DNA from: Phragmites australis
Lineage: Eukaryota; Streptophyta; Magnoliopsida; Poales; Poaceae
Assembly: GCF_958298935.1 (NCBI RefSeq)
Contig: NC_084923.1
Coordinates: 126,501-190,500 of the forward strand
Reading direction: 5' to 3'
Length of the DNA: 64,000 nt
Under the pieces are notes generated by a model. The model saw only the letters and a list, made by a program, of their open reading frames with translations. It was not told the origin of the DNA and searched no databases. Every line of letters begins with the position of its first letter. Position 1 is the stretch's first letter. Shown in pieces: positions 35,201 through 50,200 of this stretch. A program made the position numbers and the translations under genes.

Positions 35201-38200
35201 TTGTAATTATGGTTTAACCTTTTCCATATTCCTTGTGGAGTTTAATTCTGCTAATGTACTGTTAATTTATTTTCAATGCTCATCTATAAGGTTTAGCTTA
35301 CCTGCTTACCGTTTCTACTCTCAGGAATGTGTTAATTTCCTGAAAGAAGCTATGAGCAACACAGCTTATGTCGTAGAGGGTACAATGCAACAACCTCAAG
35401 CTATTGTTACAAATATATATTGGGAGTCTTGTCCTGTCTTCATAAAGGTGTGAATGAGTATTTGGTTTTATATTTTTGCTATTTGTTGTTTGCTTTTTTC
35501 GTGGGTTGTCAATATGGACACATGAAATGCACATTTGCAGGCTCTCCAGTCTCACTCGGGGCAGCCCTTGTCTGATGAGCTAGTGGATGAGCTAAGGAAA
35601 TTGTATGCTCTGTATGAATTGAAGAATCCTGGTTCTGTTGTAAGGGAGCTTCCTACTTCTGAGGGAAGTTCAGATGACATTGAAGTAGAGGCAAATGCGT
35701 ATTTTCACCAGATGTTCTCTGGGCAGATAAACATTGATGCTATGATACAAATGCTTGGTCGCTTCAAAGAATCTTCAGACAAGAGGTGTGTATGAGCTAA
35801 AACTGGAATATAATGTGTACCAATGTGCAATGTGTTGCCTTTCTTACTCATCATGTGGTTCATACAATTGCTTAACGGTGCTACAAAGATTTATTGATGG
35901 AAATAGGTTCGAACCAACTTATGTATAAAATACTGAAGATATATATTCAATAATCTAGTTAACCCAAGCGCTAAATATGGTTACGCCATTTCCGTAAACT
36001 TTACTTTTTATTTGTCAGTAGTATGTTCTAGTTCCTATTTCTAATTGGGGTTATCTGTATAGAAGTCGTTCTGATAATTTATCTATTCAATTGTGGGACT
36101 GGGAGGACTGCACACACAACATTCATTGCGTTCATCATAAAGTTAGGATAGCCTAACTGACTTCAATGTTCACACTAGCTATTCTTTTTTACTTCAAAGC
36201 TGCCACAATTTTATCTCAACAGTAATGATTCGAGTGCCTAACTACTACTCGCTGTTCTTTTTTTGTTTAACTTTTGTGAAGCTTCGCTTTCCAGTAGAGT
36301 TTTGGTTAGATGTCCAGTTGTTGATAAATTGTTTGACCTGAATGCAGGGAGCAATCAATTTTTAGTTGTATGATCTCAAATCTGTTTGAAGAATATAAGT
36401 TCTTTCCAAAGTATCCTGATAAGCAGCTTAAGATAGCAGCTGTTCTGTTTGGTAAGTGCATCTTTACTTTGCTTGGCCTTCAAGCCATTTATTGCATTGA
36501 ATTGTGCCCTGAATCCTGATGGTGCTTTTCATGGCTAAATTTTCAGCTCAATTACAGATTGATTTGTGTGCTTGGCCTTTAAGCCATTTATTGCATTGAA
36601 TTTTCAGCTCGATTACAGATTAATATGTGTGCTAAATTTGGTCTCTTGTGAAATAAAGCTCATGGCTTATGATCTCGCGTGATTATTTTGTTCTGCTCCA
36701 TGGCCATTGTTGTGCATATCTACCATACAGTCTTGCAAATTCCAACTGAAATGAGGTTGCTATTTTTGTTATGATTTCCAGGAGCTGGATAGAAAACTCT
36801 TGAACTGCAGCTCTTTCTTTTGTCTTATTTCTTTACAGATTTGTGTTCAGTTGCCTGCACTATACCCATTTGCCATTGTTCCACAGCTCCACGCTATACT
36901 TGTTTGTGCTACATGAAAAATTGAAATGAGCGTTACAGTATGAAACATGTTCTGCTGAAGTGCTAAGTCATTATGTGCTGCAATCAATTGTCCATTTCTC
37001 TAATGCAATTTTATTGCTGAAAATAGGATCCCTCATTAAACATCAACTTGTGGCTCACCTCGCACTTGGAATTGCTCTGCGTGGTGTTCTTGATGCCTTG
37101 CGCAAATCTGTTGATTCAAAGGTTTGCTACAATCTCTTTTATTTTTCCCTGTCTCCAATTGTTCATTGATCCTTAAAACATGCAATGTTGATGGTGTTAT
37201 TGCCTGCAGATGTTTATGTTTGGTACAACAGCACTGGAGCAGTTTGTGGATCGTGTGATAGAATGGCCACAATACTGCAATCACATATTGCAGATTTCAC
37301 ATCTTCGCGGAACACATTCTGAGATGGTTTCTGCTATTGAGAGAGCCCTTGCCAGGATTTCGTCAAGTCAAAATGAGCCGAATGTCGGCAACCTGCTTTC
37401 TGCAGAACAACATGCTTCCGGTTCATCATCCATTGAAGGCATAGAGGTAACTTTGTCACAAAAGCTTGAGGAAAAGGGAACACATCTTGGTGGTGAACTT
37501 TGAGTTGAAGCTGAAGATATAGTGGCTCTTGCAATGTTCTGCTTTTCAATTTATTAGAAATTTAGGATAGCAGGAGTGTCACATGCTTACTGATTTGCTA
37601 TTGTATGATTGTATCACTATGATGTATTCGCTGTCTTAATTCCCAAGGTTGGATTTCCATCTATTTTTTTCTAAATAACATGGACGGATTTATGCAGGCA
37701 TCAGAATCATCATGGCTGGTGGGTACAACCCCAACTCAACTAGGAAAGCTGCTTTCTTCTTTTCCTTTGCAACATAGGAGGCAGGGTCTTTTTGGGGACA
37801 GGTCCAAGGTTTCTATGAGCATCTCTCAGAGCAAGAGCATTTTATCCAGTCAACCTCCCCTTGCTACAGCATCTGCTGATTTGTCTATTAATTCAAAGGT
37901 ATCAGGAAACTTTCATAAGCATGCCCCCTGATTTGCGAATTCATATATCTAAACAGGATGCTTCGATGCAGCACCTGTTTTCTGCCTTCTTTCCCTTTCT
38001 TTCTGTCATTCTTGTATTTTAGATTCCTGTTTGCCTGTTTCCTTGACCTATACATCCAACTGTAGGCAAATGTTTCACCTTCATTACTAGCTTCACCTCA
38101 TCACTCGACCAGTATGTCAACGAGTATGCATGCTGCTGGTTTTCTGCGTTCTCGAAGTACCTCAGGTTACTAGTTAGCTTAAAATGTTTGTGGTAACATC

Positions 38201-41200
38201 AGCTACTCAAGTCTTTTACCTCTAATTTACATTTACATTGTTACACCTGTCCTTTTTAGGCTTGCCTAGGCAAACTTCGTACACTACTGGATTTGGAGCT
38301 GCATTAAATATCGAGACACTTGTAGCAGCAGCAGAACAAAGAGATACACCCATTGAGGTTGGTTTCGTTATTTTGTTTTCTTTTGAGTGTGGTCTCATGG
38401 GGGAAATACATAACTTTTGCTGGGCTAATTGATTTTTTCCTTTCAACCTAGACACCTCCATCTGAAGTTCAGGACAAGATTCTTTTTATGATCAACAATA
38501 TATCCACCTCAAATATGGAAGCCAAGGCAAAGGAATTTAATGAGGTGCTACAGGAACAGTATTATCCTTGGTTTGCACAATACATGGTCATGAAAAGGTA
38601 TCGTACTAATTGTTTCCTTTTCAATTTTGTATAGATTTGTCTGGCCATGTTGAGCTATGTGTATTACTGTTCATCTTGGCAGGGCAAGCATTGAACCAAA
38701 TTTTCATGACCTGTATTTGAAGTTCTTTGATAAAGCAAACTCAAAATCCTTAAATAAGGAAGTACTGAAAGCTACATATGAGAACTGCAAGGTTTGTATT
38801 CAATCTAATTTGTCCACCTCGTTTGTTTGTGTGATAACTATTTTGCTTAAACCTGGCACTTTTTATGCAGGCCTTATTAAGATCAGACCTTATCAAATCT
38901 AGTTCTGAGGAGCGTTCCTTGCTAAAAAACCTAGGCAGTTGGTTAGGAAAGTTCACCATCGGTAGGAACCAGGCACTAAGAGCAAAGGAGATTGATCCAA
39001 AATCTCTTATTGTGGAGGTACTGCTTCTCTATTAGACTCCTCAGTATTTTATATTTCTCTGAGTTGTTTGATATGTCATGCCTCTTTTTACACAAAGTAG
39101 GACCATACTGCTTAGTTTTCTTTATTGGGTTAACCTTTTGAGTTCTGAAAGCTCCCTTCTCTCTGGTGCTTGGCTTATTTTGTACTGCTACTTTTTTTTA
39201 TTTGATATTTTTATTTCGCCTGTATTTATGTTGCATGTATTTGTTGAATGATTCCGTCAATTGATATCGTGCTAGTCTCTACTTGTTCGGGCATACCATT
39301 CGCTTCAAAGGATTGTATTTATCTGACTATAATCTGTTTAAAATTCTTTCTTCAGGCATACGAGAAAGGATTGATGATTGCAGTCATACCATTCACTTCA
39401 AAGGTGTCCACTTGCACTATATATTTTTTATTTCTACAAGACATGTAACTTGGGCATGCATAATGACCATTGCTTGCTCTGCAGATCCTTGAACCTTGCC
39501 AATCAAGTATAGCTTATCGCCCTCCAAATCCCTGGACCATGGGAATTCTAAGTCTACTTGCTGAGATTTATAATCTACCAAACCTCAAGATGAATCTGAA
39601 ATTTGATATTGAGGTTATCAACATTTCCTTCTTTTGGAAGGCTATTTTATTGGTCATGTATCTGCTCCTACTAGCCTTGCTAACTGTCATTACTTGTGAT
39701 TTTAGGTTCTGTTTAAGAACCTTACTGTGGACATGAAAGATGTGAAACCGACTTCCCTGCTTAAAGATCGAGTACGTGAGGTTGAGGGAAATCCAGATTT
39801 CTCAAATAAAGATGTTACGGCATCTCAACCCCCAATGGTTGCAGAAGTCTCTTCAGGGATCATCCCTTCACTTACTCATGTGGAAAAGCCTGAAATAAAT
39901 AACAGTTCCCGCGCTATGAGCCTTACAAATATACTAAATCAGGTTAGGTTTGAGCTTATTTATCAATCATGATGGGGTACACTCTTCCGCCATTATTTTG
40001 GAATATCTTTTATTTGCAGTATGCTGCTCCAGTTCGTCTTCCTGCAAACAGCACGGTGGAAGATGACAAAGTTGCTTTAATGATGCCGGAGCAAGTTCCC
40101 TCGCTGACCCAGGTTTCGCCTGCACAAACACCATCTCCATCTCCATTTTCTGTTAATCAGGTTTGCCTTATTATTTTAACTGCTGGTTATCTAATCTAGG
40201 TAACTTGATCATGTTATATGATTGGTTTTCCATGTGCTGTTTGTAGCTTATGGCGGCTATTCCACGTGACGAGATACGCTTCAAAATAAATCCAAAACTT
40301 GGCTCACTTGGCCCACAATTGCAGTATAGCAAGTACGCTTCTCAGTTTCTGAAAGGAATTTGTTGAATGTTATTTGAACTTCTTTTGTTGATTAGCCGAT
40401 AAATTCCTGATCTTTTGTAGAATTATGGATTTGGCTTTGGATAAGGCTAACAGGGAGATAATACTCCCTGTTATTCAAAGAAGTGTGACAATAGCAAGCC
40501 GAACTACAAAAGAACTTATTCTGAAGGTTACCTTTCTGTCCTGCTTTGGTTTAAGGCGTTGTTAGTGTAGTGAAATTGTTGATATCTAGCTGACACTTTT
40601 ATTTCCTGAAGGATTATGCACTGGAGTCCGATAACAATACCATAACTCGATCTGCACATTTGATGGTTGGAACACTAGCTGGAAGTCTAGCACATGTTAC
40701 TTGCAAGGTACTTCTGCCTGAGGCCTTAAAGACTATGTTGATGTGTTGCTATGTCTGCTTGTTAGTTTTATTAGTCCTTAACATTTTGGATCTATTGAAC
40801 ACAACTGATAATACCGTTTCCTTGTTCTCTGCTTTAGGAACCTCTTCGTGTTGCCCTATCATCTCATCTTCTAAATCTCATTCAGAACCTTATGAGTGGC
40901 AGTGAAACCATTGAGCAGCTTATTCACATCCTAATCAATGACAATCTGGATCTCGGCTGTGCCATTATTGAGTCTGTGGCAACACGTCAGGTAGCTCCTT
41001 GACAATTATATTTCTGCTGAGCTGAGCATACATTTTTTTAGTTTTGCTTCTCCTGCAGCTGATTCAAAATAGTAAGGTTCTCAAAGTTGTGGATAGTTCT
41101 TAAAATTCCGATGGAGTTGGCGGTCTTCTGTAATTGCTTTAAGTCAACAATTTAAATCCCAACATCTAATAATGATTGCTGATAAAGATAAACTGTGATT

Positions 41201-44200
41201 ATGTTGATGGTAGCTCATTGTTTACCTACTACTTTCTGTGCAATCACCCTTGGGCATGGACCCTTTAGCATTTCAGCCAAGCAACGCGCTTTTGATAATG
41301 GAGAAGTAGCTGACTTTCTAGTTGCATCTCCATGACTAATATGATATTTTTCTCAGGCTGTTGAAATGATTGACGGTGAAATACCGCAGTTATTTTCACA
41401 ACAAAGGAAAAAAAGAGAGGTAGCTGGTCCTTCATATTATGATGCTTTTAATTATGCTCAAGGTCCGTTTGCTCGTGTACCTGAAGCCCTACGTCCTAAG
41501 CCTGGACATCTATCTGCTGCCCAACAGAGAGTGTATGAGGTGTAGCATCAAAGCATAAACTCCTCAATTGAAATTAGCTGTAATGTTTCTGTGTTGGACA
41601 CGTGACTATCTGCATCTTGCTCTGCTCTTTTCAGGACTTTGTTCATGTATGGCAAGGCAATAGTCAAAATGTTGGTGCTGCAGGTTCTGGTTCATCTGGT
41701 GCTGCTGCTGTCTCAAGCAATCTTGGCGTACCTCGAGCTCACAGTCCAAATTCAGCGCCAGCAACCTCCAGTATTTTTTCTACTGTTCAAACGGGTGCAC
41801 TTGCATCTATAACTCCAGAACTAGTGTCTGAGGAATCAATTCCTGGTATTGCACAACTTTCGAGGTACACGTGTTTTGGCTTTCTTTTGGTATCTGTGTG
41901 GTTCTTTTTTGTGCTGCTTGCTTTGGATTGATGAGTATCTTGTGTCTCCCATAGTGTTCCTCCTGCCCAAGTTGGGACAAGCGTATCTTCTGTCGTAGGT
42001 GGAACTGTTAGTGCTGCATCTGCTTTTCCTCCTCCTTTGGCATCTAACGACGTTCCTGTGGGTGGAACAACAGTGACAACAAATGTAAATTTTCCTATTT
42101 CCTTCATGTCTGTGATGCCATATATTATCTTCTGAAATGTTTCTAACCCTCTACCAGGATATAAGTGCTACGGTGCCACCTCCATCTACAACTGCTGCCG
42201 ATCGCCTGGGATCTATTTTACTTGAACCTTTGAATACCAGTGATGCTTTGGAGAGATACCAACAGGTTGCACAAAAGGTACTGATATTTGGATTTGTGCT
42301 GGTCACCAGAATCCTCTTGGGATTATTTTGATTAAAATAATTATGGGAATTGCTAATTAGAAATGAACAAAAAGGCTTTGTTGTTGTTGTTGCTGCTGCC
42401 GCTAATTAGAAATTAACAAACTTTTGTCTGTAAGTCATCATGGTTTATTCACTGCTGTCGGTGGAGCATCTTTGTATGTTATAAAGAATGTGTTAGTGTC
42501 ATATTGGCATATGAGTCAGTAAATTCGATAGACTCTAGGCCTTTTGTTTTAATAGTTTCATAAGTTTCAAGATCATATGTCCTGTTAATATAATCGTCTC
42601 CTAAGGAGTTCTTGCTAAAAATGCCTTTGTGAATTAATCTTACCATTTTAGTTATGAGATGGTCCAACCATACTTTATTAAGTATTTAGGCATTGTCAGT
42701 TTTCCCGCTTTGCCTGTAGTCTCCTATGCATGGTTTGTCTTGTTTGCTTGGGCAACCTATTGATTGATTAATTCGTGTATTCTTACCCTCCAGCTGGAAG
42801 CCTTGATTGCTAAGGATGGTAAAGATGTGGAAATTCAGGTCAGAGTCCTCATTTATAGTGCTATGATACATCAATATTTCTCTGTAGGAATTCAGGGCCT
42901 ATTTGCCTAGCAAAGTGGGCATGCTACAGCTCGATAGTCTCTGCCCCATATATGTTTTATCCTCTAAAAGAATATGTGAAAAATGTGGCAAGAGAGACCG
43001 CATAACCTTTTATTGTATTGTCTTTAAAGTGTGGCAAACTACCAAGTGTAGTCGACCACACTACTTATCCGCAACATTTTGGTTATCAGCCAAATAACTC
43101 ATAAATCACCCCTCCCTATTTTTCGGTGGCATTACTACACCAATAATTTATCAATAGGTTAATTATTTTTCTTATCTGATGATGACTAATATATATTTGT
43201 ATTCAGTCTGTTATTGCGGAAGTTCCTGATATCTTACTCATGTGTGTTAGCCGGGATGAGACTGCATTAGCTGTTGCACAAAAGGTAATTGATTGCTCTG
43301 TTTTGGTTATTATTATATGTGTTCAGTTGTTTATTCTTTGGAACTTGTTTTGACTACAAGCTTGTTTTGGTGCCTTTGTTCCAGGTTTTTAAAAGTTTGT
43401 ATGATAACGCCTCAAATAGTACGTATGTCAGATGGCTTTTAGCAACTTTAGTTGCAATAAGAGATGTCTGCAAGCTTGTTGTCAAAGAGTTAACAAGCTG
43501 GGTATGTTCCATTGGGATATTCGACCTTCGTATTCCATTTGTTTTACCAGCTTTATTTTTCCTTGTTTTAATTACTTATGTGTGCTACACCATTGGTTGT
43601 TGTGGTTTATAGCAGTTAATGCTGATTTTTTTTCTCACATTGATGCATATCTCAAGTTCATGGGCTCCTGTTCATTGATAACTGAGTTATTTCATCTGAA
43701 TATTATATTTTGATTTGTTATCATTTCATTTTATATTTTTATATTGCATGCACATGTAATATGTGTTTCAAAGTTGATTTCCCCTTGGAGTTGATTTAAG
43801 TCAGTAAACATGCCATGGCCGAGATTGATTGGTTATGATAATTTTCTTTTCATGAGAAGCAACTTCTTTTTTGTCCTCTATCACACTGAGGTAAATTCTT
43901 GTTTGGCAAGTATTGCTTCTATATATGGGATGCCAATAGCATTTAGTTATGTCAACAGGAAATCAAGAATAAAAAATACAAGCACAGAAATATTAATTTG
44001 TGAGCGATGATTTGGCGGGAGGGGCATATATTTCTAGAAATCTTACTATATAGCTTTGTGTTCCAAATATTGTTCCATTTCATATATTTTTTAACGAAGA
44101 AGTTGATCAGCATGACGTCTTCCTAGTGTATTTCCTTTGTTTCATAGTTCCTCATTGAGGGATTTCAAAGAAAAATTATTTTCTTTGTTTTTTTTTTCAG

Positions 44201-47200
44201 GTAATCTATTCTGATGAAGAGAAGAAGTTTAACATTGAAATCATTTTTGGCCTTATTCGTTCTGAGTTGCTGAATCTTGGGGAATACAATGTTCATTTGG
44301 CAAAGCTAATTGATGGTGGAAGAAATAGTATGTTGAGACATCATATCTCTTTCCTATTTTTCCATATACTATATTCACTCTGTCTTCATATTACTCCTGT
44401 TCTGTTTTATTTATTTTAGACTTGTGCACAATTGTAAAGAAAAGCCACAGGATATTCCCAAATTTTCATTGCCCCTATTAATGTAACATCTCTTGCGACC
44501 TCATTAAATTCGTTTGTTTCCTACCGACCGTTATGACCAATGAACAAATAAATTTTAGTCTTGTAAACTGTAACACACACATTGAGATAGATGCATTTAA
44601 GGAAGATGTTGTATGCCTCTTCTTGAAATCCTACAGCGTCAACTCTTAAAACATCAAATGAAAAGGAGGGAGTATGATGTTGTTGAATTCACTCTTCAAG
44701 ATGCACCTTTGACAATTACGTTGTGCAGTGTTATGTTGGCGATGTATTATAAACTATAGTTTTGTACAGGGAAAATTGGCTTGAAAGTGTGATACCATGC
44801 ATGAAAATCCTTAACTTTTCTTCCAATTGAACTGATTTATATGAAGCTTGTAATATCGGAACGATAAGGCGCAAATTGCAAAATATATCAATATCCTGAA
44901 ATTGCTTTCAAATGTGTGTGCAAAAGATGTTAGTAGTGCAAAAGGCCTATACAACTTCCCTTGCCCTAGCAGCAATTGTCGGACTGGGTCAAGTCTTAGA
45001 CAGTCATACCTGTTTTGATATGGATTGGATAGTAATTGTCCCGCATTTGGGGCTCATGTAAACTAGATGTCGCAAGTCACAAATGTTGGACCTCTGCTTT
45101 GTTATTTTATTTTTTTTGTAAATGGGATGACTCTTGTTTTTCAATTACTTGGATTTAACTATTGTTTTTTTGTCATTCTCAGGGGTTGCAACAGAATTTG
45201 CCATGTCGCTACTCCAAACATTGATTACTCAAGACTCTGTTAGCATCTCAGAGCTTTACAATGTTGTTGATGCACTATCAAAGGTATGCCTAATTTTTGA
45301 GCTCGTCTTTATTGTCTTTTGGTCTTACCCAGGACAATCTTCAGCAGTAGCAACTGTTGGTTTGCAGCTTGCAAGGAGACCAGGTTCACCTGAATCGTTG
45401 CAACAATTGATTGAGATTGCAAGGAATAATGCGAACACCACTACTGGTTTTGTTGTTGGGAAGGATGAAAAGGTCAAACTGACGAAGGATAAACAGGTTA
45501 ATCATCTAATCTCTCAAATATCATTTGTTCGCATTGATGAATAATCCTCAATGTCTTTTGTTCTCAAAACATTCAATTGTATATTGTTCTTATTGATAGG
45601 TCTTATCTACCCGGGCAACCAAAGAGGAAAGCACCGTTAATGAGATCACATCGGTTGATCCAAGCCAGGTTTGATAAACATGTTGAAACTTCTTATTCAG
45701 TTCCATTATATACCATGAATCCTACAAATTTACCAGAATTTATTTGATTTACGTGAATATATTTTCTCTTTGGTTTTTGCTGTGTACTTCAACATTTAGA
45801 TGCTTGATTTTATTGCTGCTTTCCTCTAATTCCATTTTTCACAGTTTGGGTATGAAATCAGAATCCATATTATCTATCCATGTATCTTTTTGTTTGACGA
45901 GCATAACGATAATACTTTTGAGTAGATCTTGGTCTGCCCTTTTCTACTCACAGCCAGTAGCATATTGTGATGGTGGTCGTATATTAGCAGATTAATTCAA
46001 CCAGGAGGATATAAGATGTAATGGGTTTGCATTGATGTTCTTTCTTGTATTTTCATGTGGTACTGGCTCATTTTTTCTCACATCTAGTGGGCTAATAGTT
46101 GCTAAAGCTTCGCTGCATTTTTTATAAGTACAACTTATCACTTTCCTCTAGCTTAGAACCTGGCGATGCTACTCAAGTATTTGCATGCTATTATAGTGGT
46201 CAAACAGTGTGCAGCATGTGTTCCCTGCCTTCCCAAACATACTTTTCAGTGAACAATCTTGTTAAGTGGTATCAATGCCATAGAAGTATATCTGGTAGGT
46301 TAAATGATTTTCGCATGGTTTCGATTGTATATCAATTGTAGCAATGAATCCTACATGTTAGACTGTTAATCCATTAGATTGTTTGATGTACAGGTTGCGG
46401 TCCTATTTTCTGAGTGGTGTCAGATGTGTGATCATTTGAGTGCTAGTGATGTGGCATACAGTCGTTTTGTCACACAGTTGCAGCAGGATGGCCTGCTGAA
46501 GGGAGATGATATCTCTGAATGCTTCTTCCGTATTCTCACGGTGACAAATCTACCTATAGTACTGAATCTGTAATCTTGCCATATTCGAATGCTTATGTTT
46601 GAATCATTCAGGAACTTGCTGTTACACACTCTCTAGTCTCGGAGCACATTGTTGCTCCTGGTGGATCATCTCAGCAATCACCACAGCAACCTCAAGTTTC
46701 ATATTTTTCTATTGATTCATATGCAAAGCTTGTGGTTATGGTGCTCAAGGTATCTAAGAAGGATATTCTACACATATTTCCTGTTAACTTTTGGATTAGA
46801 GATTCCGAGTGTTGAATTAATCATGGTGATGCATCACAGTTGTTAAGAATTTAGAAAATGTACTTAGCTGTCGAAGTGTCAATTTCATGAGAAACTAGCA
46901 TCTGCCTATCTGAGCTTCTCATATAGGGAACTAGAAAGTGAATAAACCATATAGTATCAGACTGCAGAGTTTAACCCTTACATACTATCTAGTTGCCTAT
47001 TTAGTTCTATTCCGTTTTACCGCGGGTGATGCTTGTGTGGCACATAGAATGATTGATGTACTATAGTGTTGAATTGTCCTGTGTCATTTGGCCGCATCAT
47101 AATGTTTCATCAGTCATATCTGTGCTGTTAATTGATCTGGACACTACCAGAATGTTATCTGTTAGGGGTCTTTAGATTGCCTTGCATTGGCAAGTCCATG

Positions 47201-50200
47201 TTTCTCTAAAAAAAGTAAGTTCACAGCTATAGTTACTGGTAATACAAGCTAATAAAATTCGCGAATTTGAAGCTTTGTAAGGTAGTAGCATTCATCAAAG
47301 GTTATTGGAATTATGTGAAGTTATATTAATTGTTCGTTTGTTTTTTGTCTTCAGTACTCTTCAGTGGAAGTAGCACCGAATAAAGTCAACATACTTTCCA
47401 AGGTTAGTATCTACATATTAGTTGTGCCCTTCAAATATTTATGTATTAATTCACAAAATAAGTATCTTTCAACTTGTCTTTTCCAGATTCTTTCTGTTAC
47501 AGTGAGGACCATTCAGAAAGATGCTGTAGAAAAGAACGCTTCATTTAACCCTCGGCCATACTTTCGGTTATTTATAACTTGGCTATATGACCTTACTACT
47601 TCTGACGTCCACCATGATGGTTCTAATTTTCAGGTATGCATCTGTAACAATATATAGTTTGATACTTTGATTGTACCATCTGTAATATTGCAATATTGAT
47701 TGGTTAAACAGGTTTTGACTGCATTTGCAAACGCATTCCATGTACTGCAACCTTTGAGAGTTCCTGCCTGGAGGTCTGTCTATCACTTTTGGCCTACTTA
47801 TCAATTTTATTATTCTATTTTAATATCGTCATGATTTTTCATCTTTGTGTGACGCTTTCAAATCCTCAGTTTTTGTGCCGAGCATAATGTGGTTATGTTC
47901 TGAATTGTAACAATGCCATGACACTATTATTCCATTGAGATTATGCTTGGCTTAATGTTTTGTTACGTTTGCTATACACTTGTACCCTCCATCCGTAGCA
48001 TGTGTTATATAGAAGCAGTAATGGCTTGGATAACTGATCTTACTTCAGTTGATTTGGACTGGGATCATATTTGATTGGGGCGATAATGTGAACTGGCAAA
48101 TACTAAATAGAATTCTTCTTTTTTTCACTCCTACCTACTGAGGTCCAACCCTCTAAACTTTGCTACTCACACTGCTCGGGTGATGAGTGCAAATTGCTTC
48201 ACGTATGCAACTCCATCTGCATGTTTATGTTGTAAGCATTTTTTTTTATATCAAATAGAGTTAGGATATTCCAAAATTTTGGAAAAATCATTATTTCTGA
48301 ATAAATGAGCATATGGACAACGTTTGCCCTACAGCTACATCAAGATAGGAACCGTCCTAACTTGGTTATGTTATATCAGTTGGTTGCCTTGTACGGCATT
48401 TGTGTGTTGAGAATACTTATGATAACTCAGCATCTGTCAGCTTCTGGTAATTTCTGTATTGTGCAATCTTTGGAGATGACTAAGGTTGCTTCTGCTGCCT
48501 GCCTCATTTAGCAGCGCTTTAAAATGCTGATTAAAAGCTGTGTTGTAGCCTAGTCATTATTTTTTATTGTTTGTCCCCATCTAAGACCATGAAGTCAAAG
48601 TGATTGTTCTTTTCCTCTACTTGATGTCCTCTTTTATCACGAGGCATGATTTGTACTAGGCATATGACATGTAGTAAGTAGCTGGTTCTTTGCCGTTGTT
48701 ACTGCTTTAATATAGACTAAAGCTATTTTCTTTCAACACATGTTATGTTTTGCCAAGTTTGTGTCTACACTATTTCTGTATTATCTGATTAAAGATTGCT
48801 CTGCTGTAGCTTTGCTTGGCTTGAGTTGGTGAGTCACAGGAGTTTCATGCCAAGACTGCTGATGTGCAATTCGCAGAAAGGTTGGCCATTTTTTCAGCGA
48901 CTGCTTGTTGATCTGTTCAAATTCATGGAGCCATATTTAAGAAATGCTGAACTTCCGGAGCCAGTACGTTTTGTATTCTTGAATTCATTATTGCATTAGT
49001 CTGATTTAAGCAATATTTCTTCAGTTCTTATTTCCTGTGTGCTGTCTTTTTGTAGGTGCACCTTTTATACAAAGGAACTACGAGGGTTCTACTTGTACTA
49101 CTGCATGACTTTCCTGAATTTCTTTGTGATTATCACTTCAGTTTCTGTGATGTGATCCCTTCAAGTTGCATTCAAATGCGCAATGTCATTCTTAGTGCAT
49201 TCCCACGCAACATGAGACTTCCAGATCCATCTACTCCGAATCTAAAGGTACATGTTATTTGTGGGGGCAATGGCTTTCTTCGTTCTTCAAATTCCAATTG
49301 GGCATAATTTAAGTTGGCTTCTTTTTTCTTGTTGTAACAGATTGATCTGCTGGCTGAAATTTCAATAGCTCCACGAATCATGTCGGACGTTGATGGTGCT
49401 TTGAAATCAAAGCAGATGAAGACTGAGGTTGATGAGTATCTCAAGGTCAAATAAGTTTCCTTGCTGTTATCCTTAGTGTGAATTTTGATATTTATTCCGG
49501 ATGTCTGGTATACATGGATGATATGCATGCTGTTGTCTTGTTGATATTACACAGAGACCGGAAGGCTCTTCCTTTCTAAGTGATCTGAAGCAAAAATTGC
49601 TGCTGCCTCAGAATGAAGCATCTGTTGCTGGGACACGCTACAATGTGCCTCTGATCAATTCGCTTGTTCTCTATGTTGGCATCCAAGTGAGTTTGTTTTT
49701 CCCTTCTGTTTTCTCATCAGGTTGAATTGAATACACATCGCTAGTGAATAATGCCAAGTATGCGCTGATGGCATCCAAAAGCTTCTGTAAAAATGTTAAG
49801 ATTGCTGAACCAACATGCTCCTTGAGTATCCAAAGGTAGATCATAATTCAAGATGTGTGAGTATCGTAGGCTGAATGGATCAGTCTAATAAAGATATCTT
49901 TGATTCTGTGCCTAGGTTACTAAACAACATTTCATCCTCATTGGTGACATTTGATGTGATTTCAAAAGAGTATCTTCTAGACAACTAACTAAACTAGACT
50001 GCCAAAGAAAATCCACCAGAACTCAGTTGTTTAGTAACTCAGTTGGCCCTACCATACTCTTAAGGTTGTGTAAAGTGATGCAATTTACATTTCCTTTCAT
50101 AAGAATCTCCTGAATTGTTCTCTTCATCATGTTATTATTATTGGCACTTATGAAGGCTAAGTTGACTCCAATAAGCAATGAAATCGCCATTGAACGCTTT

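Noticed and set aside
43600..44200. Possible extra NOT1 exons in the long intron after 43501
   Set aside because: The flanking exons join in phase and match the family without added sequence; the frames inside are T-rich intron sequence.
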